Positions 48,186 to 58,779 of a stretch of 64,000 nucleotides of DNA are shown piece after piece. This DNA comes from Blastocystis sp. Blastoise. Taxonomy: Eukaryota; Sar; Bigyra; Opalinata; Blastocystidae. The position numbers were made by a program, and so were the translations under genes. The DNA lies in contig JBBPEB010000032.1 of NCBI GenBank assembly GCA_039096225.1, positions 903,501 through 967,500 of the forward strand. The letters are read 5' to 3'. The notes below the pieces were generated by a model, which worked only from the letters and a program-made list of their open reading frames with translations, had not been told where the DNA came from and searched no databases. The first letter of the stretch is position 1. Each line of letters starts with the position of its first letter.

Positions 48186-50071
48186 TTAATAGTTTTTTCC
48201 TTTTTTATCACAGAGATACGTAACGCTTTTATCCGTAAAGTTTTGATGAAGTTCTTTAATGAATTGAAACCATAGAATATTCATATCAACCGAGAGAGGG
48301 TCATGAGTTAACTGTTTATAGAATGTATTCGCAAAATCAGATCTATATTTATATATATAGTTATAGATATATAGTTATATATATATAATGAATTCATATG
48401 AGTATGAACTAGTTATTATTTATGATTATAATTATAGTTATTACAATAATTTCAATTCTATATATTTATTCTATATATACCTTGGATGTGGAATATCTAT
48501 AGCAAAAGCATCTTTCATAACAGCAAATATATAGCCACTATATCGAAGGTGTTCAATCCAGCTGATTTTATCTTTCCCGTAATTAATAAACCGCTCATCA
48601 AATGGCGGTAAAGACTCAGTTCGCTTCACCATTATATAACTATATAGAATCATATTATATAAATATAGATATATTTATGGATATATAATATAATAGTAAA
48701 CAATAAAGAATAAAGAGAAATAGAAACATGAATTAATATATATATATATATATAAGGTTCTTGTTTGACTGATTGAAAACAAGGAACTAACATCAACGGA
48801 TTATAATACTCCGCTTTATACCAATCCTCAGTTAAATAGTTCTATAGAGCATATATAATAATAATAAAACATATATAATAATAATAAACCATATATAAAT
48901 TAATAAACCATATATAAACTAATAGTATATATATAATAATAATATATATACATGAACCCAAGCATTGGGTCGAAAAGGTCGACAATTTTGTTCCGAAATA
49001 CAGTTTTTCAGTTCATCGTGGTTACGAGGGATGTGAGGGATCACTCTAACAGATGGAAACAGGTAATAAAACGTAATAGAAATTAATAATAATAATAATA
49101 ATAATAGTAATAATAAACATAATAATAATAATAATAATAGTAATAATAAACATAATAATAAATATCTTCTTAATAAAGTAAATATTACAATGATACTATA
49201 TGTAAATGACAAAAATACTTATAACAATATAAAATAGAGCAATATACTTATTAACACAAGCCTCAAATTCTTTACATTCGATATTATTCTTATACTCAAA
49301 GGCGGGCACAATGATCGCCATTAAATCATTCGATAAAACTTGTTGAGGTAAACTACGAAGAGATTCATATGTCTTCTCTATATATATAATATAATAATAT
49401 AAAAATAATATAATAATATAAAAATAATATAATATAATAATAAAAATAATAATAATAATAATATATATACCTGAGGGCCACATGTCCATGTCTGTTAACC
49501 AGAAATGAGAAGTAATAACATTAGCTACAGCGATGTTACGTAATTTGTTATAAGGATAAATAGATTCATTTAAAGGATGAAATTGAATGAGTTGAAGTCG
49601 TTGGGATAACGAGGCACTATTAACAAATGTGTCGAAATCATTCTGATCTTCTTGTTTCAAGTATATAGTGGCGACCATTGGACTATTAAAAAGAATTAGA
49701 ACAATAAAAGAGGTGAAGAAATGGTATATACCCTGACCATCTTTGCACGATATGTGCAAAATAAAAGAGTCTTTCACTCCTAAAAATTAATGAATAAATA
49801 AAAAAATATATAAAAATATATTAGTTACGACGTTTGAGTAATTAGAGTCACATCATAGTCTTCTTTTTGACTAACGGAACTATTAGAAAATACCATATCA
49901 TTCATATCGATCATCGACTTATTTAAATCACCTCTTAAAACCTATATTATAGACAGTTTAGATTATGTTAACATAAAATGATCTCCTTACTAATTCATTT
50001 TTAGGGAAACCTCCTTTAACAAGTAATCCAATTAAGCTGATATCAATAATAAGTAAAATAGTAAGAAACAT
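48186..50071 (-). CDS. GT49-family glycosyltransferase (LARGE/B4GAT1-like)
   Basis: Golgi enzyme related to LARGE xylosyl/glucuronyltransferase domains and B4GAT1. Start MFLTILLIIDISLIGLLVKG (50071), an N-terminal membrane anchor. Exons with GT-AG introns then read DYDVTLITQTSSERLFYFAH, IVQRWSGPMVATIYLKQED, LIQFHPLNESIYPYNKLRNI, SHFWLTDMDMWPS with the DxD metal site (DMD), an AIIVPAFEYK strand, RPFRPNAWVH, and a block with EAD-like PPFDERFINYGKDKISWIEH, LRYSGYIFAVMKDAFAIDIP, HPR. The end KKGKNY is at 48186. The order matches the GT49 family domain from the VTLVTQ strand to the W-G-kdK loop. Together with the GT31 gene 1.7 kb away and phosphomannomutase, it suggests a glycan-rich secretory pathway. 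Acceptor unknown. Confidence 0.85.
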
Positions 50072-51363
50072 ACAAAACAAAAATTAAGAATGCTATAATT
50101 TCCATAAAAAAAAGTATTCTAAGATACTTCTTCATATTACTATCAATATTTTGTGCTATTATAGTTAACATATAGAATCAAATAGATCTTCAACAGTGTT
50201 TTTATATTTTAAAAATATTATATTTCTTGTTAATAAAATAATCTTGGGGATTCTCAAATGGATATAGCAATTGTATTCTTCTTTTATGGTTTTAAAATTA
50301 TTCATACAGAATTCATAATTCTTATGACCAAATAACTATAGACAACTTGAATGGTTGCACAAAAAACAAGGTAAGTTTAACAAAAACAAGAGTGGAAAGA
50401 AACTGTCTTTAAATGTTATTTTGGCTCTAATCTTATTAGAAAAGTCTTTATACTATTTTTTAAACCCATCATATTTATGATGAACTCTATGATATTATGA
50501 AAATAATTAAAAGAAAAATAAAGAAAACAATTTATGATTGTCTAGAAAACAGTAACATGTGTGTTTATATAGTTATTTGCATATTGAGTATGTGATGATT
50601 AGAATATAAAGTTATATAAAATATAAGTAGAGATGAAATCTTAAAAAATAATTTTTTAAAAACATGACTCTTTAAAAATAACCCAGAACTGCCTTTAGAT
50701 GCATAAATTTTCTCATAAGTAACTGGTATAATAATTGAGCATACTTTATTAATAGTAAGACGCTTTGTTCTTAAAAAAAGCGCGACGAACATGAATTTAA
50801 TGTTACTGCAGGGATTGCTACTCATAGAATAGTGATGTGACCATAACAAATTATAGAATATATTTGAATATATCATTCTAAGTAATTATTTCCATGATGT
50901 AATAATTTCTTTTGTTAAGAATTTGAATTCTATTCTAATAGTTTGATGAAAACTTATAGAGATCAAGTTTACGTATTTAATAGCTTGATTAACGAAATAT
51001 ATAGAAACTTTATTAAATGACTTCAACTTTCTATCCTAGTAAATTGAATTCAATTATCTTTTAGATCTTGGCATTATTTGAGTTACAAGAAACATGAATA
51101 TTATGATAGTTACATCAAATCAATTAGTTCCTTGGAAAAAAGTTCTTTAAGAAGAATATAGTTCACTTATTAATAGTGAGATACATATGTTTACATCCAT
51201 ATTTTATATTAATTACAAAGAGTATCTATATATATATGATGAAATGCAACAACAAAAAATTCAATTTTGTTTTCACTGATTTTTTTAAACATTCTGTTTC
51301 TTTCTATTTTAGTGGTGTTTCTCATAATAGAAACTAATAAATTTTATTCTAAATATAGCAGCC
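50072..51363. other. Intergenic region, 1.3 kb
   Basis: Promoters of the GT49 gene (minus) and the first phosphatase gene (plus). A 103-codon minus-strand open frame (50565-50876) has no recognisable features and is not called. Confidence 0.5.
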
Positions 51364-52086
51364 ATGGATTGTACAGTAGCAAATCATATTATCGATGGAA
51401 TATATATTGGTTCTATACATAATGCTCGCGATCTTGAATCCTTGCATAGAGACAATATTCGATGTATTATTAATTGCTCAGAAATGGATTATACACTTGC
51501 TGATGATTCCATAGAAATATACTCCTTCTTCGTTACTCCTTCTCCTTCTCAAACACCACTAAAGTATTTCCATGATGTTTTTGAAAAGATAGACTCATAT
51601 CTATCAAAGAAAGAACATGTATTGATTCATTGTTATTATGGTCAAACACGATCTGCTGTTGTGACAACTGCCTTTTTGATTTGGAAAAATAAATTATCGT
51701 TAAAGGAATGTTATCGGATTCTTATGAAAGGAAGGCCGATTTGTGACATTTCTTATGAATATTATGATCTTCTTGAGAATTTAGTGAATGAATGGATATA
51801 TGGCAAAGAGATTCAAATCAATAATGATAACTATGAGTCAAAATTAATTCAATTCTCTTTAAATGATATAAAAGATGAAAATGAATTAAAAGTCTTAGTT
51901 TCCAGTATTCAAGTAGATGGTATCAAATGGGGAAATTGGAATATTGAAGAAACTCCTTTTAATACTTATAATTATATTATAGAAGTCTTTGTATTAAGTG
52001 GAATGTGTGATTTTAATAAAGTTTTTTATACTATTCAAAATACTGTGAATTCTATTTGTTCTGATGTTACTGTTTTAGATGAATAA
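51364..52086 (+). CDS. Dual-specificity protein phosphatase, copy 1
   Basis: Single-exon gene of 240 residues. The DUSP catalytic domain spans about residues 5-145: IDGIYIGSIHNARDLESL, IRCIINCSEMDYTL, then the P-loop VLIHCYYGQTRSA (HCx5R) and AFLIWKNKLSLKEC. The C-terminal ~85 residues are a separate domain shared with copy 2 (GIKWGNWNIEETPFNTYNYI). The Asp that serves as general acid in most DUSPs is not at its usual place: the loop reads FVTPSPSQTPLKYF, with no Asp. Catalysis may therefore be slow, or the protein may only bind phosphoproteins. It has an unusually AT-rich but intronless structure and lies in tandem with copy 2. Substrate unknown. Confidence 0.88.
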   Translation: MDCTVANHIIDGIYIGSIHNARDLESLHRDNIRCIINCSEMDYTLADDSIEIYSFFVTPSPSQTPLKYFHDVFEKIDSYLSKKEHVLIHCYYGQTRSAVVTTAFLIWKNKLSLKECYRILMKGRPICDISYEYYDLLENLVNEWIYGKEIQINNDNYESKLIQFSLNDIKDENELKVLVSSIQVDGIKWGNWNIEETPFNTYNYIIEVFVLSGMCDFNKVFYTIQNTVNSICSDVTVLDE

Positions 52087-52470
52087 ATTCTACTCTTTCT
52101 ATTTGAATATATATATATATTGTTGTTTCTTTTCTCTTTTTCTTTAGTTTACTTCTTTATATATATATATATTTTAATAATTATTAATCTACATATACTA
52201 TACAAGTAATAATATATTCTTCTCTTTTATAACAAAACTTCAACATTCATTTAAAACACACAAAACACACTTGATCTTCCATATTTGTTTTCAAATCTCA
52301 TTTGAATATTCGATTTCTGACAGAGGATGATGTGTTCGTATTCAAGCCACTTTTAAAGATTATTTATAACAGAAGACTAAAAAAGATTTCTTCCAGCCTT
52401 CTAAAAGAAACAAATATAAACAAAATTTATTTTTTTGTTTTCCTCACATTTCTTTTTATTAACTGTAAAC

Positions 52471-53205
52471 ATGATGGGTTCTCTAATATCTCTTGAGCCA
52501 AACAAAATCATTGATAATCTATATATTGGATCTCTTGAAAATGCTAAAACACCTGCTATACTTAAAGAGTATGATATCAAGTGTATCATTAATCTCTCAG
52601 AAACAGAATATCCGTTGAGTGATTCTTCCATCGATCGTTATAACTTTACTATTGATCCTTGCACAACGTTAACTCCTCTAACGTATTTCCATGATGTATT
52701 TGAGAAGATGAATTATTATATTTCAAAACAGCAGAATGTACTTATTCATTGTTTTTATGGAAGATTACGATCTGCTTGTATGGCAACAGCGTATATTATT
52801 TGGTCAAAGAAACTAACTGTTGATGATGCCTTTGAAATAGTTCATAGTCATCGTCCAATGTGTGGTTTGACTGTTGAAAATAAGGCATTTCTGACTAATC
52901 TCTATGATGAATACATAAATCACAAAGTGATTCAAAACGATTGGGCTGATTATGACAAATATACATTTATGTATGTTTTAAAAGATGATAAAGATATATT
53001 TGAATGTCGTGGTTTATTATTAGGAGTACAAGGATCTGGTATTCATTATGGAAAATGGAATAGACCCGATACAACTCCAGGATACTATCAATATATGGTA
53101 GATATTTATCTCAATCCAAAGTTTGTCCATGTAAATGATTTCAAACAAGATATTCAAAGTAAATTAGCTCCTTTCTGCTCAGAAATGTCTTTTTCTAAAG
53201 CTTAA
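52471..53205 (+). CDS. Dual-specificity protein phosphatase, copy 2
   Basis: Single-exon gene of 244 residues, tandem paralog of copy 1, 384 bp downstream of it. Start at MMGSLISLEPNKIIDNLYIG (52471; the adjacent second ATG is also possible). The domain order is the same: LYIGSLENAKTPAIL, IKCIINLSETEYPL, FTIDPCTTLTPLTYFHDVFE with an Asp in the general-acid position, the P-loop VLIHCFYGRLRSA, then the C-terminal domain (GVQGSGIHYGKWNRPDTTPG). The catalytic Cys, Arg and the acid Asp are all present, so this copy looks active. The pair arose by tandem duplication followed by divergence. Confidence 0.9.
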   Translation: MMGSLISLEPNKIIDNLYIGSLENAKTPAILKEYDIKCIINLSETEYPLSDSSIDRYNFTIDPCTTLTPLTYFHDVFEKMNYYISKQQNVLIHCFYGRLRSACMATAYIIWSKKLTVDDAFEIVHSHRPMCGLTVENKAFLTNLYDEYINHKVIQNDWADYDKYTFMYVLKDDKDIFECRGLLLGVQGSGIHYGKWNRPDTTPGYYQYMVDIYLNPKFVHVNDFKQDIQSKLAPFCSEMSFSKA

Positions 53206-53696
53206 AAGTTTTATTTTTTAGTATCTTTTCTTTTTATTGGTTTTTTATTTATTTATGTTAATAACATATATATTTACATTTGTATCCTATATTTAGTTTT
53301 TTATTTTTGATAGATTTATACACATGTGAAGTTGTATACAAGCATATCCTGAAATCTCATGTTTTGTTAAACAATAATATACCTTCAATTATGTTTTTAT
53401 AATATGTTTTTTGGATATATTATTTTTTTTATACGATATATATTCATTTAATGGAATATATTCAATTCATGAGATTCTTTTAAAATTATATATTCTTTTT
53501 TCAGAACAACAATGACATTCATTTTTATATACTTATGATACTGGATAGAAATATTAATATAATGCATATTAATTTAGTTTTCTATCAGAAAAAAAAGATA
53601 TAGTAAAGAATAAAAAACAAATGACTATATATAATTGAATAATAATGACAACAAAAATGATCAACGTATATAGATCCTATATTTATATCAATGAAA
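53206..53696. other. Intergenic region between convergent genes
   Basis: 3' flanks of the second phosphatase gene and CENP-S. Nothing seen. Confidence 0.6.
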
Positions 53697-54210
53697 CTAA
53701 CTCTTGTTACTATTCATTTGATTCATAAATTCTTCAATTTTTTGCATCTAGAAATTAATAAACTAATTGCTATGAATATTTAGAAATACGAAAAGAGGAT
53801 CTTTGCGAGCACATAGTTTGACATCACTCACGTTGATTGTGCTTCGTTTTCCATGTGTAGCAAACATTTCAAGATCTTTCGAATAGGATTCTAAAAAAAC
53901 TATTAATTTTATTAAATATTTAATTACCAGAGTAATTCATTAATAATTCACATAAAGTAGCAACAGCCTATTTTTATACAATTAATCAATCATATTTTAT
54001 ATATACATCTCTCGTAACAGTGAATCCATTCTTTTCTCCTATATAATACTGCTATTAAACAAGAAATTAAAGTCAAAATTACCTTCTTCCTCACAAATCT
54101 TAAGAATTGTAAAATAGATAGAATTCTTCAAAGACTATGGATTATAATAGGTCTGGTAAAAATCAATTATTTACTGTCATCGCTTGAACATCTTGATTTG
54201 TATCTGTCAT
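53697..54210 (-). CDS. CENPS: CENP-S / MHF1 histone-fold protein
   Basis: Small gene of six short exons, all with GT-AG introns, about 105 residues. Start MTDTNQDVQAMT (54210). The histone fold follows in order: SLKNSIYFTILKICEEEG, EKNGFTVTRDAVATLCELLM, NYSESYSKDLEMFATHGKRS, TINVSDVKLCARKDPLF. It matches the CENP-S pattern KAALHYTVGxIC, the central helix, ENFAKDLExFAxHAKR and TINTEDVKLxARR. The last exon MQKIEEFMNQMNSNKS ends at TAG (53697). CENP-S pairs with CENP-X at kinetochores and with FANCM at stalled forks. No single exon is long enough to stand out as an open frame, so this gene is easily missed. Confidence 0.9.
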
Positions 54211-54607
54211 TTTGAACAATAAATTATTAAATAGTATATATATTATTATGTAATACTTAAATCAATGATTTAATTTAAATAAAAAATAGAAATAAATATT
54301 AAAAATCAAATCAATTCTTTTCAGAAAACAATTTATATACAGATACTAGAGAGGATCTATTTTCAGATTATTTCAAGAAGAATTCCAATAATATTTCTGA
54401 AATGAAAACTCTAGACTTTCTAGGATTTTCTGTTTTTCTCTATAAAAAAATAAGAGAAATCCAGGGGGTCATGCAAAATGGCAGCTTTCTATTATTTTTC
54501 CTTGTGTAAATGAAAACTTAGGGGTTGTCGCGTTTTTGATAAAATGTTTTTATTTTTGGAAAGGCAATATATATATATTGTTGATATTCCCACCTACACA
54601 ATTTAAT
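54211..54607. promoter_or_regulatory. uS7 promoter region
   Basis: Divergent region between CENP-S and uS7. It holds AAATCCAGGGG at 54457-54467 (141 bp before the ATG) and a second AGGGGTTG at 54520-54528, both resembling the eS17 promoter (CCAGGGGTTG). Confidence 0.4.
54457..54467 (+). promoter_or_regulatory. Candidate ribosomal-protein promoter element (AAATCCAGGGG)
   Basis: Eleven bases identical to the eS17 upstream element at 1169-1179, at a similar distance and the same orientation relative to the start codon. Confidence 0.4.
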
Positions 54608-55776
54608 ATGGCTACTGCTAACGATATTAAGTTATTTGGCAAATGGTATGAGATGATTCACTGAATAATTTTTAAATATGAATAATTATCATTAATATTA
54701 TTTTTTAAATGTCAATTAAAATGATTTTTTCTTATTTTTATATTCTATTGGAGTTTCGAAGGAATCGAAATTACCGATATGGCTGTTAAGGTATATATAT
54801 TTTTTGTATTTATTTGTAATTAATTGTATATAGGATCACATTGCTGCTCATCCTAAGAACGCTACTTATCTTCCCCACACTGCTGGTCGTTATCAACTCA
54901 AGAGATTCCGTAAGGGTCAAGTATGTGAATTTTTTATTATTATTTATTGTCATTTTATTATTTTTTTTTATTATTTGTGTTATTTTTATTATATTATTAT
55001 TAATTTATTATTATTATTATTAATATTCAATTAAATATTTATAAATTAACCTTGATTATATATTAATCCATTATAATGTCCTCTTGTTGAAAGACTTGCT
55101 AACTGTCTTATGTTCCATGGTCGTAACACTGGTAAGAAACTTAACGCTATGAAGATTGTTGAATCTGCTTTTGATATCATCAACCTCATGACCGATAGAA
55201 ACCCCATTGAAGTATTTATATATATTTATTTATTATTGTGATTATTCATTTATTATTATTCATTTATTATTATTATTCATTTATTATTTATTATTGTGAT
55301 TATTCATTTATTATTATTCATTTATTATTATTCATTTATTATTATTCATTTATTATTATTCATTTTCTATATTCTTCTTCTATAGGTCGTCATTGATGCC
55401 GTTATCAATGCTGGTCCTCGTGAAGATTCTACCCGTATCGGTAGTGGTGGTGTTGTCCGTCGTCAAGCTGTCGATGTCTCCCCCTTCAGACGTGTTTCTT
55501 ATGCTCTTAGTCTTCTTACCCAAGGTGCATGTATTTTATTTATTATTTTTATTATTAATTTCTATATCATTATTATTTCCTAATATATACATCACAATAT
55601 AAATAAACTTAATAATAATTCTATATAAATGTGCTCGTGAAGCTTCTTTCCGTAACCTCAAGTCTATGTCTGAATGTTTAGCTGATGAACTCATCAACGC
55701 TTCTAAGGGTTCTTCTAACTCTTATGCTATTAAGAAGAAGGATGAAATTGAACGTGTTGCTAAGGCTAACCGATAA
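54608..55776 (+). CDS. RPS5: 40S ribosomal protein uS7 (RPS5)
   Basis: Small-subunit protein near the mRNA exit/E site. Start [13 protein letters not shown] (54608), six exons, TAA at 55774-55776. Family landmarks: [129 protein letters not shown], ending RVAKANR. Introns 2 (54791-54833) and 4 (55212-55385) are GT-AG. Introns 1, 3 and 5 all begin GT, but the 3' ends that preserve the conserved protein are TTG (54750), TAA (55076) and AAT (55630). For intron 1 an AG three bases further on would keep frame but replace the conserved Trp-Ser with Cys. For intron 5 a downstream AG would keep frame but delete four invariant residues (GARE). For intron 3 no usable AG exists. Confidence 0.92.
55230..55372 (+). 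repeat. ATTCATTTATTATT tandem repeat in a uS7 intron
   Basis: About nine imperfect copies of a 12-15-bp unit (TTCATTTATTATTA), forming most of intron 4 of the uS7 gene. Confidence 0.8.
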
Positions 55777-56630
55777 GGGCTCTACCTTATACAGATATTT
55801 ATATATTTATTTCTTATATATATTATCTGTATTAAAAGGAGGTGTGGTGGTCTCCATTGTTTTTATCAACGATAATCCAAAAATAGATGTCCATCGTTTT
55901 GTTTTTCATTTTTTTATTATTCATTTTTCACTTTTTTTTTCCTATTATTCATTATTTGTCATTTAAATTTTTTTTTGACTTTGAAAAAACATTGCCTTGT
56001 TCATATTTTATGGTTATTAAAGAATAATGAATAAAAATAATAATAAGGCAAATTGTGAAATAAAATGAAAGTCAAACAAAACAAATGACGATAATAATTA
56101 TTAAAACATTAAACTAGTGAAAAAAATTAAATTGTTATGTTCTCATTCCCTCAGAATAAGTCCTCAAAGAGTAATCAGTACCGAAAAAAAATAATCATTG
56201 AACATAACATTACATAATAATAATAATATATATATAAATAAACTTTCACTTACTAGAATACATTAAATTCACTATGACAATAGCATAATTATCACTTTAC
56301 AAACATTTCATAAAGAAGAAAGATTAAATAATAAATTATGTCTACAAAAAAGGATTGAAGAGAAACAAATCACATCAGAATCAAAAGAATGACATTTCTC
56401 TTAAACACTGGAAATTACTAACACACAACAACCTTGGATTGATTGAATAAAGAAAAGAGATTCGGATGTGTAAAACCATGAGAATCACAATTATTCTGAT
56501 ACCTTTCTTTTTTGCTGACAATTGTTGAAATCATATTCAGTTCCGAACGAAAATTCATAAAAATAATTTTGTTTTATAAAAAATTTTGTTTTATTATTTG
56601 TGAATTATTTCCAAATTGAATTATTTAAAA
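55777..56630. other. Intergenic region
   Basis: 3' flank of uS7 and promoter of the epimerase gene. No gene seen. Confidence 0.55.
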
Positions 56631-57770
56631 ATGTTAAAGAGGTAATTAAATAAAGTATTGAATCATTTATCTGCGTAGTCATATTTCTCCTTCTGTTTTA
56701 TCTTCCGATTTCTCTCATTTAGCTGAAGAATCAAATAGAATGCTTTCTGTATATATTCTTGTTTGATTAAAAATATATTATATAACTATTATAGAGTGGT
56801 GCTGACTGGATTCATTTAGATGTCATGGTATGTTTTCATTATTTTGTTTTTATTCATCCTTTATTATTATTTATTTTATCTATAGGATGGGTAAATTATA
56901 TCATACAATCAATTATAATCATTTTTTGTAGACATTTTGTTCCTAATCTCACTTTTGGTGCTCCTGTCATCAAATGTTTACGTAAAAACTGCACTGGTTT
57001 CTTTGATTGTCATTTGATGGTTGAGAATCCTGCTTTTTATATTAATGATATGGCTAAAGCTGGTGTAGATCAATTTATATTTCATGTAGAAGCTGTAGGT
57101 ATGATTTTATTCATTATAAATATATTATTATGAATGTTATTTATGAATATTTTCTTGGGTAAAATAAAATAATTGGGTTTTTTTTATAATATAATAATTA
57201 TATAATATGTATATATATATGTCTTCTTCTTATAGAGAATGTAAAGGAAGTCATGGAAGCTGTTAAAGCTGCAGGAATGAAGGTAGGTCTCGCTGTTAAA
57301 CCCAATACTCCCGTTGAATCTGTATTCCCCTTTGCTAAAGAACTGTATGTTATTGTTATTAATTTTATTATTATTATTATTATTATTTTTATTTTTATTA
57401 TATATATATTATAAATAAAAAATAAATTATTATAAATATAAAGTGATGAAGTTTTAATTATGGGTGTTGAACCTGGATTTAGTGGTCAGAAATTTAAACC
57501 TGAATGTGTTAATAAAATAAAAGCTTTAAGAACAAATTTCCCTTCTTTAAATATTGGTATTGATGGTGGTGTTAATAACGAAACTATTGGTGCTGTCACT
57601 GAAGCTGGTACATATAATATATATATATATAATAATATATTCAATATTATTTTTTATAAATACATTATATAGGTGCTAATGTTGTTATTTCTGGTTCTGC
57701 TCTTTTCAATTCAACTGAACCTGCAAAATTTATTCAAGAATTAAGATCTGAAATTGAAAAACATTTATAA
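56631..57770 (+). CDS. RPE: Ribulose-5-phosphate 3-epimerase
   Basis: Pentose-phosphate-pathway enzyme (ribulose-5-P to xylulose-5-P), TIM barrel. Eight exons, all GT-AG. Exon 1 is 11 nt (ATGTTAAAGAG, 56631-56641), exon 2 reads [20 protein letters not shown], exon 3 ends WIHLDVM, exon 4 is only GATGG (56886-56890), exon 5 begins with the last base of GGA then HFVPNLTFG. The phases fit only with the 5-nt exon, which rebuilds the invariant LDVMDGHFVPN with its catalytic Asp. Further landmarks: DCHLMVENP (metal-binding His), [38 protein letters not shown] with the second catalytic Asp, and VISGSALF. Full length. Nearest-neighbour ribosomal gene uS7 lies 850 bp upstream. Confidence 0.95.
56886..56890 (+). 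other. 5-nt microexon of the epimerase gene
   Basis: GATGG, preceded by GTATG...CTATAG and followed by GTAAAT...TTGTAG. Joined to its neighbours it supplies Asp-Gly of the active-site LDVMDGHFVPN. Omitting it would delete the catalytic Asp and shift the frame. Confidence 0.85.
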
Positions 57771-58206
57771 ATTAGTATTTTTTAGTCTTTCTGTCCCTCA
57801 TTGTTTTTTTTATTTGTTGTTATTTACTTGTTTTTATAATCTTCTTTTGTTCATTTCATCTGTTTCATTCTGAAAACATATATATATATATATCGAATAA
57901 AAATCTATGTTATAAAAAAAGAAAACTATAAAAAACATTCACTAGTAGGCACGTTTTTCGCGTTAGATATATTTTTGGGTCACGTTAGATAACGAAAACG
58001 CACCAAAGCGTTCTCGCCTTTTTTTTAGACATACTTTTAAAATTTAGACAGACATCTAGCTTTTTAAGAAAGGATAAAATTTGAAAAATTAGAAATGAAT
58101 TATGAATTCATATATATTTTTTTAAATTTATTGTTTATATGAACAAATTAGAACTTATTACAGTGATTATAGATGTTTCTAAGCAGTGTTCATGATGTGT
58201 TAGTAT
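57771..58206. other. Intergenic region with a short GC-richer patch
   Basis: The patch at about 57951-58028 contains CGCGTTAGATA and CACGTTAGATAACG (a partial direct repeat), then AACGC-ACCAAA-GCGTT, a 5-bp stem, CTCGCC and a run of eight or more T. No protein is encoded. Function unknown. Confidence 0.45.
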
Positions 58207-58314
58207 TTATTTATAAAATTTATCATAGTGTTTTACATCATTCTTATAGGTTTTCCATTCTGGATATCCTCTTCCTTTCAGACATTCTCCTTGACCAGTT
58301 TTAGAAAGGTACAT
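58207..58314 (-). CDS. Possible 35-residue small protein or terminal exon
   Basis: A short minus-strand frame, MYLSKTGQGECLKGRGYPEW followed by 15 residues ending HYDKFYK, with balanced amino-acid composition in a region where most frames give only Ile, Tyr, Phe and Asn. It is therefore unlikely to be random. It may be the last exon of a minus-strand gene whose 5' part I could not find, or a micropeptide. No family recognised. Upstream in frame is a stop within 10 codons of the ATG. Confidence 0.3.
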   Translation of the reverse strand: MYLSKTGQGECLKGRGYPEWKTYKNDVKHYDKFYK

Positions 58315-58779
58315 AACATGGATGCGTTGTTTTATTTATTATAAGGTATTTTATTACATTTCTTTTTTAATTCACTTAGATTTCTCAGTTATTCTCGTCA
58401 GTACTTCTTCTAAATAACAAGTCAAGACAATATAGAGCGTATATAAATATATCTATTTAATTTTTTATTGCATTGGCACATTTCTCTTTTTTCTCTTTTC
58501 CTATCAAAAATATTCATTTGATTTTTATTTACCCTATTCATATTTTATATATATTTACAATTTATATATTATATAGAAATGTTATTTCTTACTCCATTCT
58601 TGAATCTTGTGGTTTCTCTGATATTTTCAAATACCAAATACGATATCAGTTGTAAAATAGTTTGTATATATATATGTTTATTTATTTGTATTTAATTATT
58701 TATTTTATCTATTTAATTATATTATTAATATAAGAATTTATTTATTTGTATATTTGTATATAGAATATATGCATTATAT

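Noticed and set aside
50565-50876. 103-codon minus-strand frame
   Set aside because: No motif, biased Ile/Phe/Lys/Tyr composition, no upstream gene structure.
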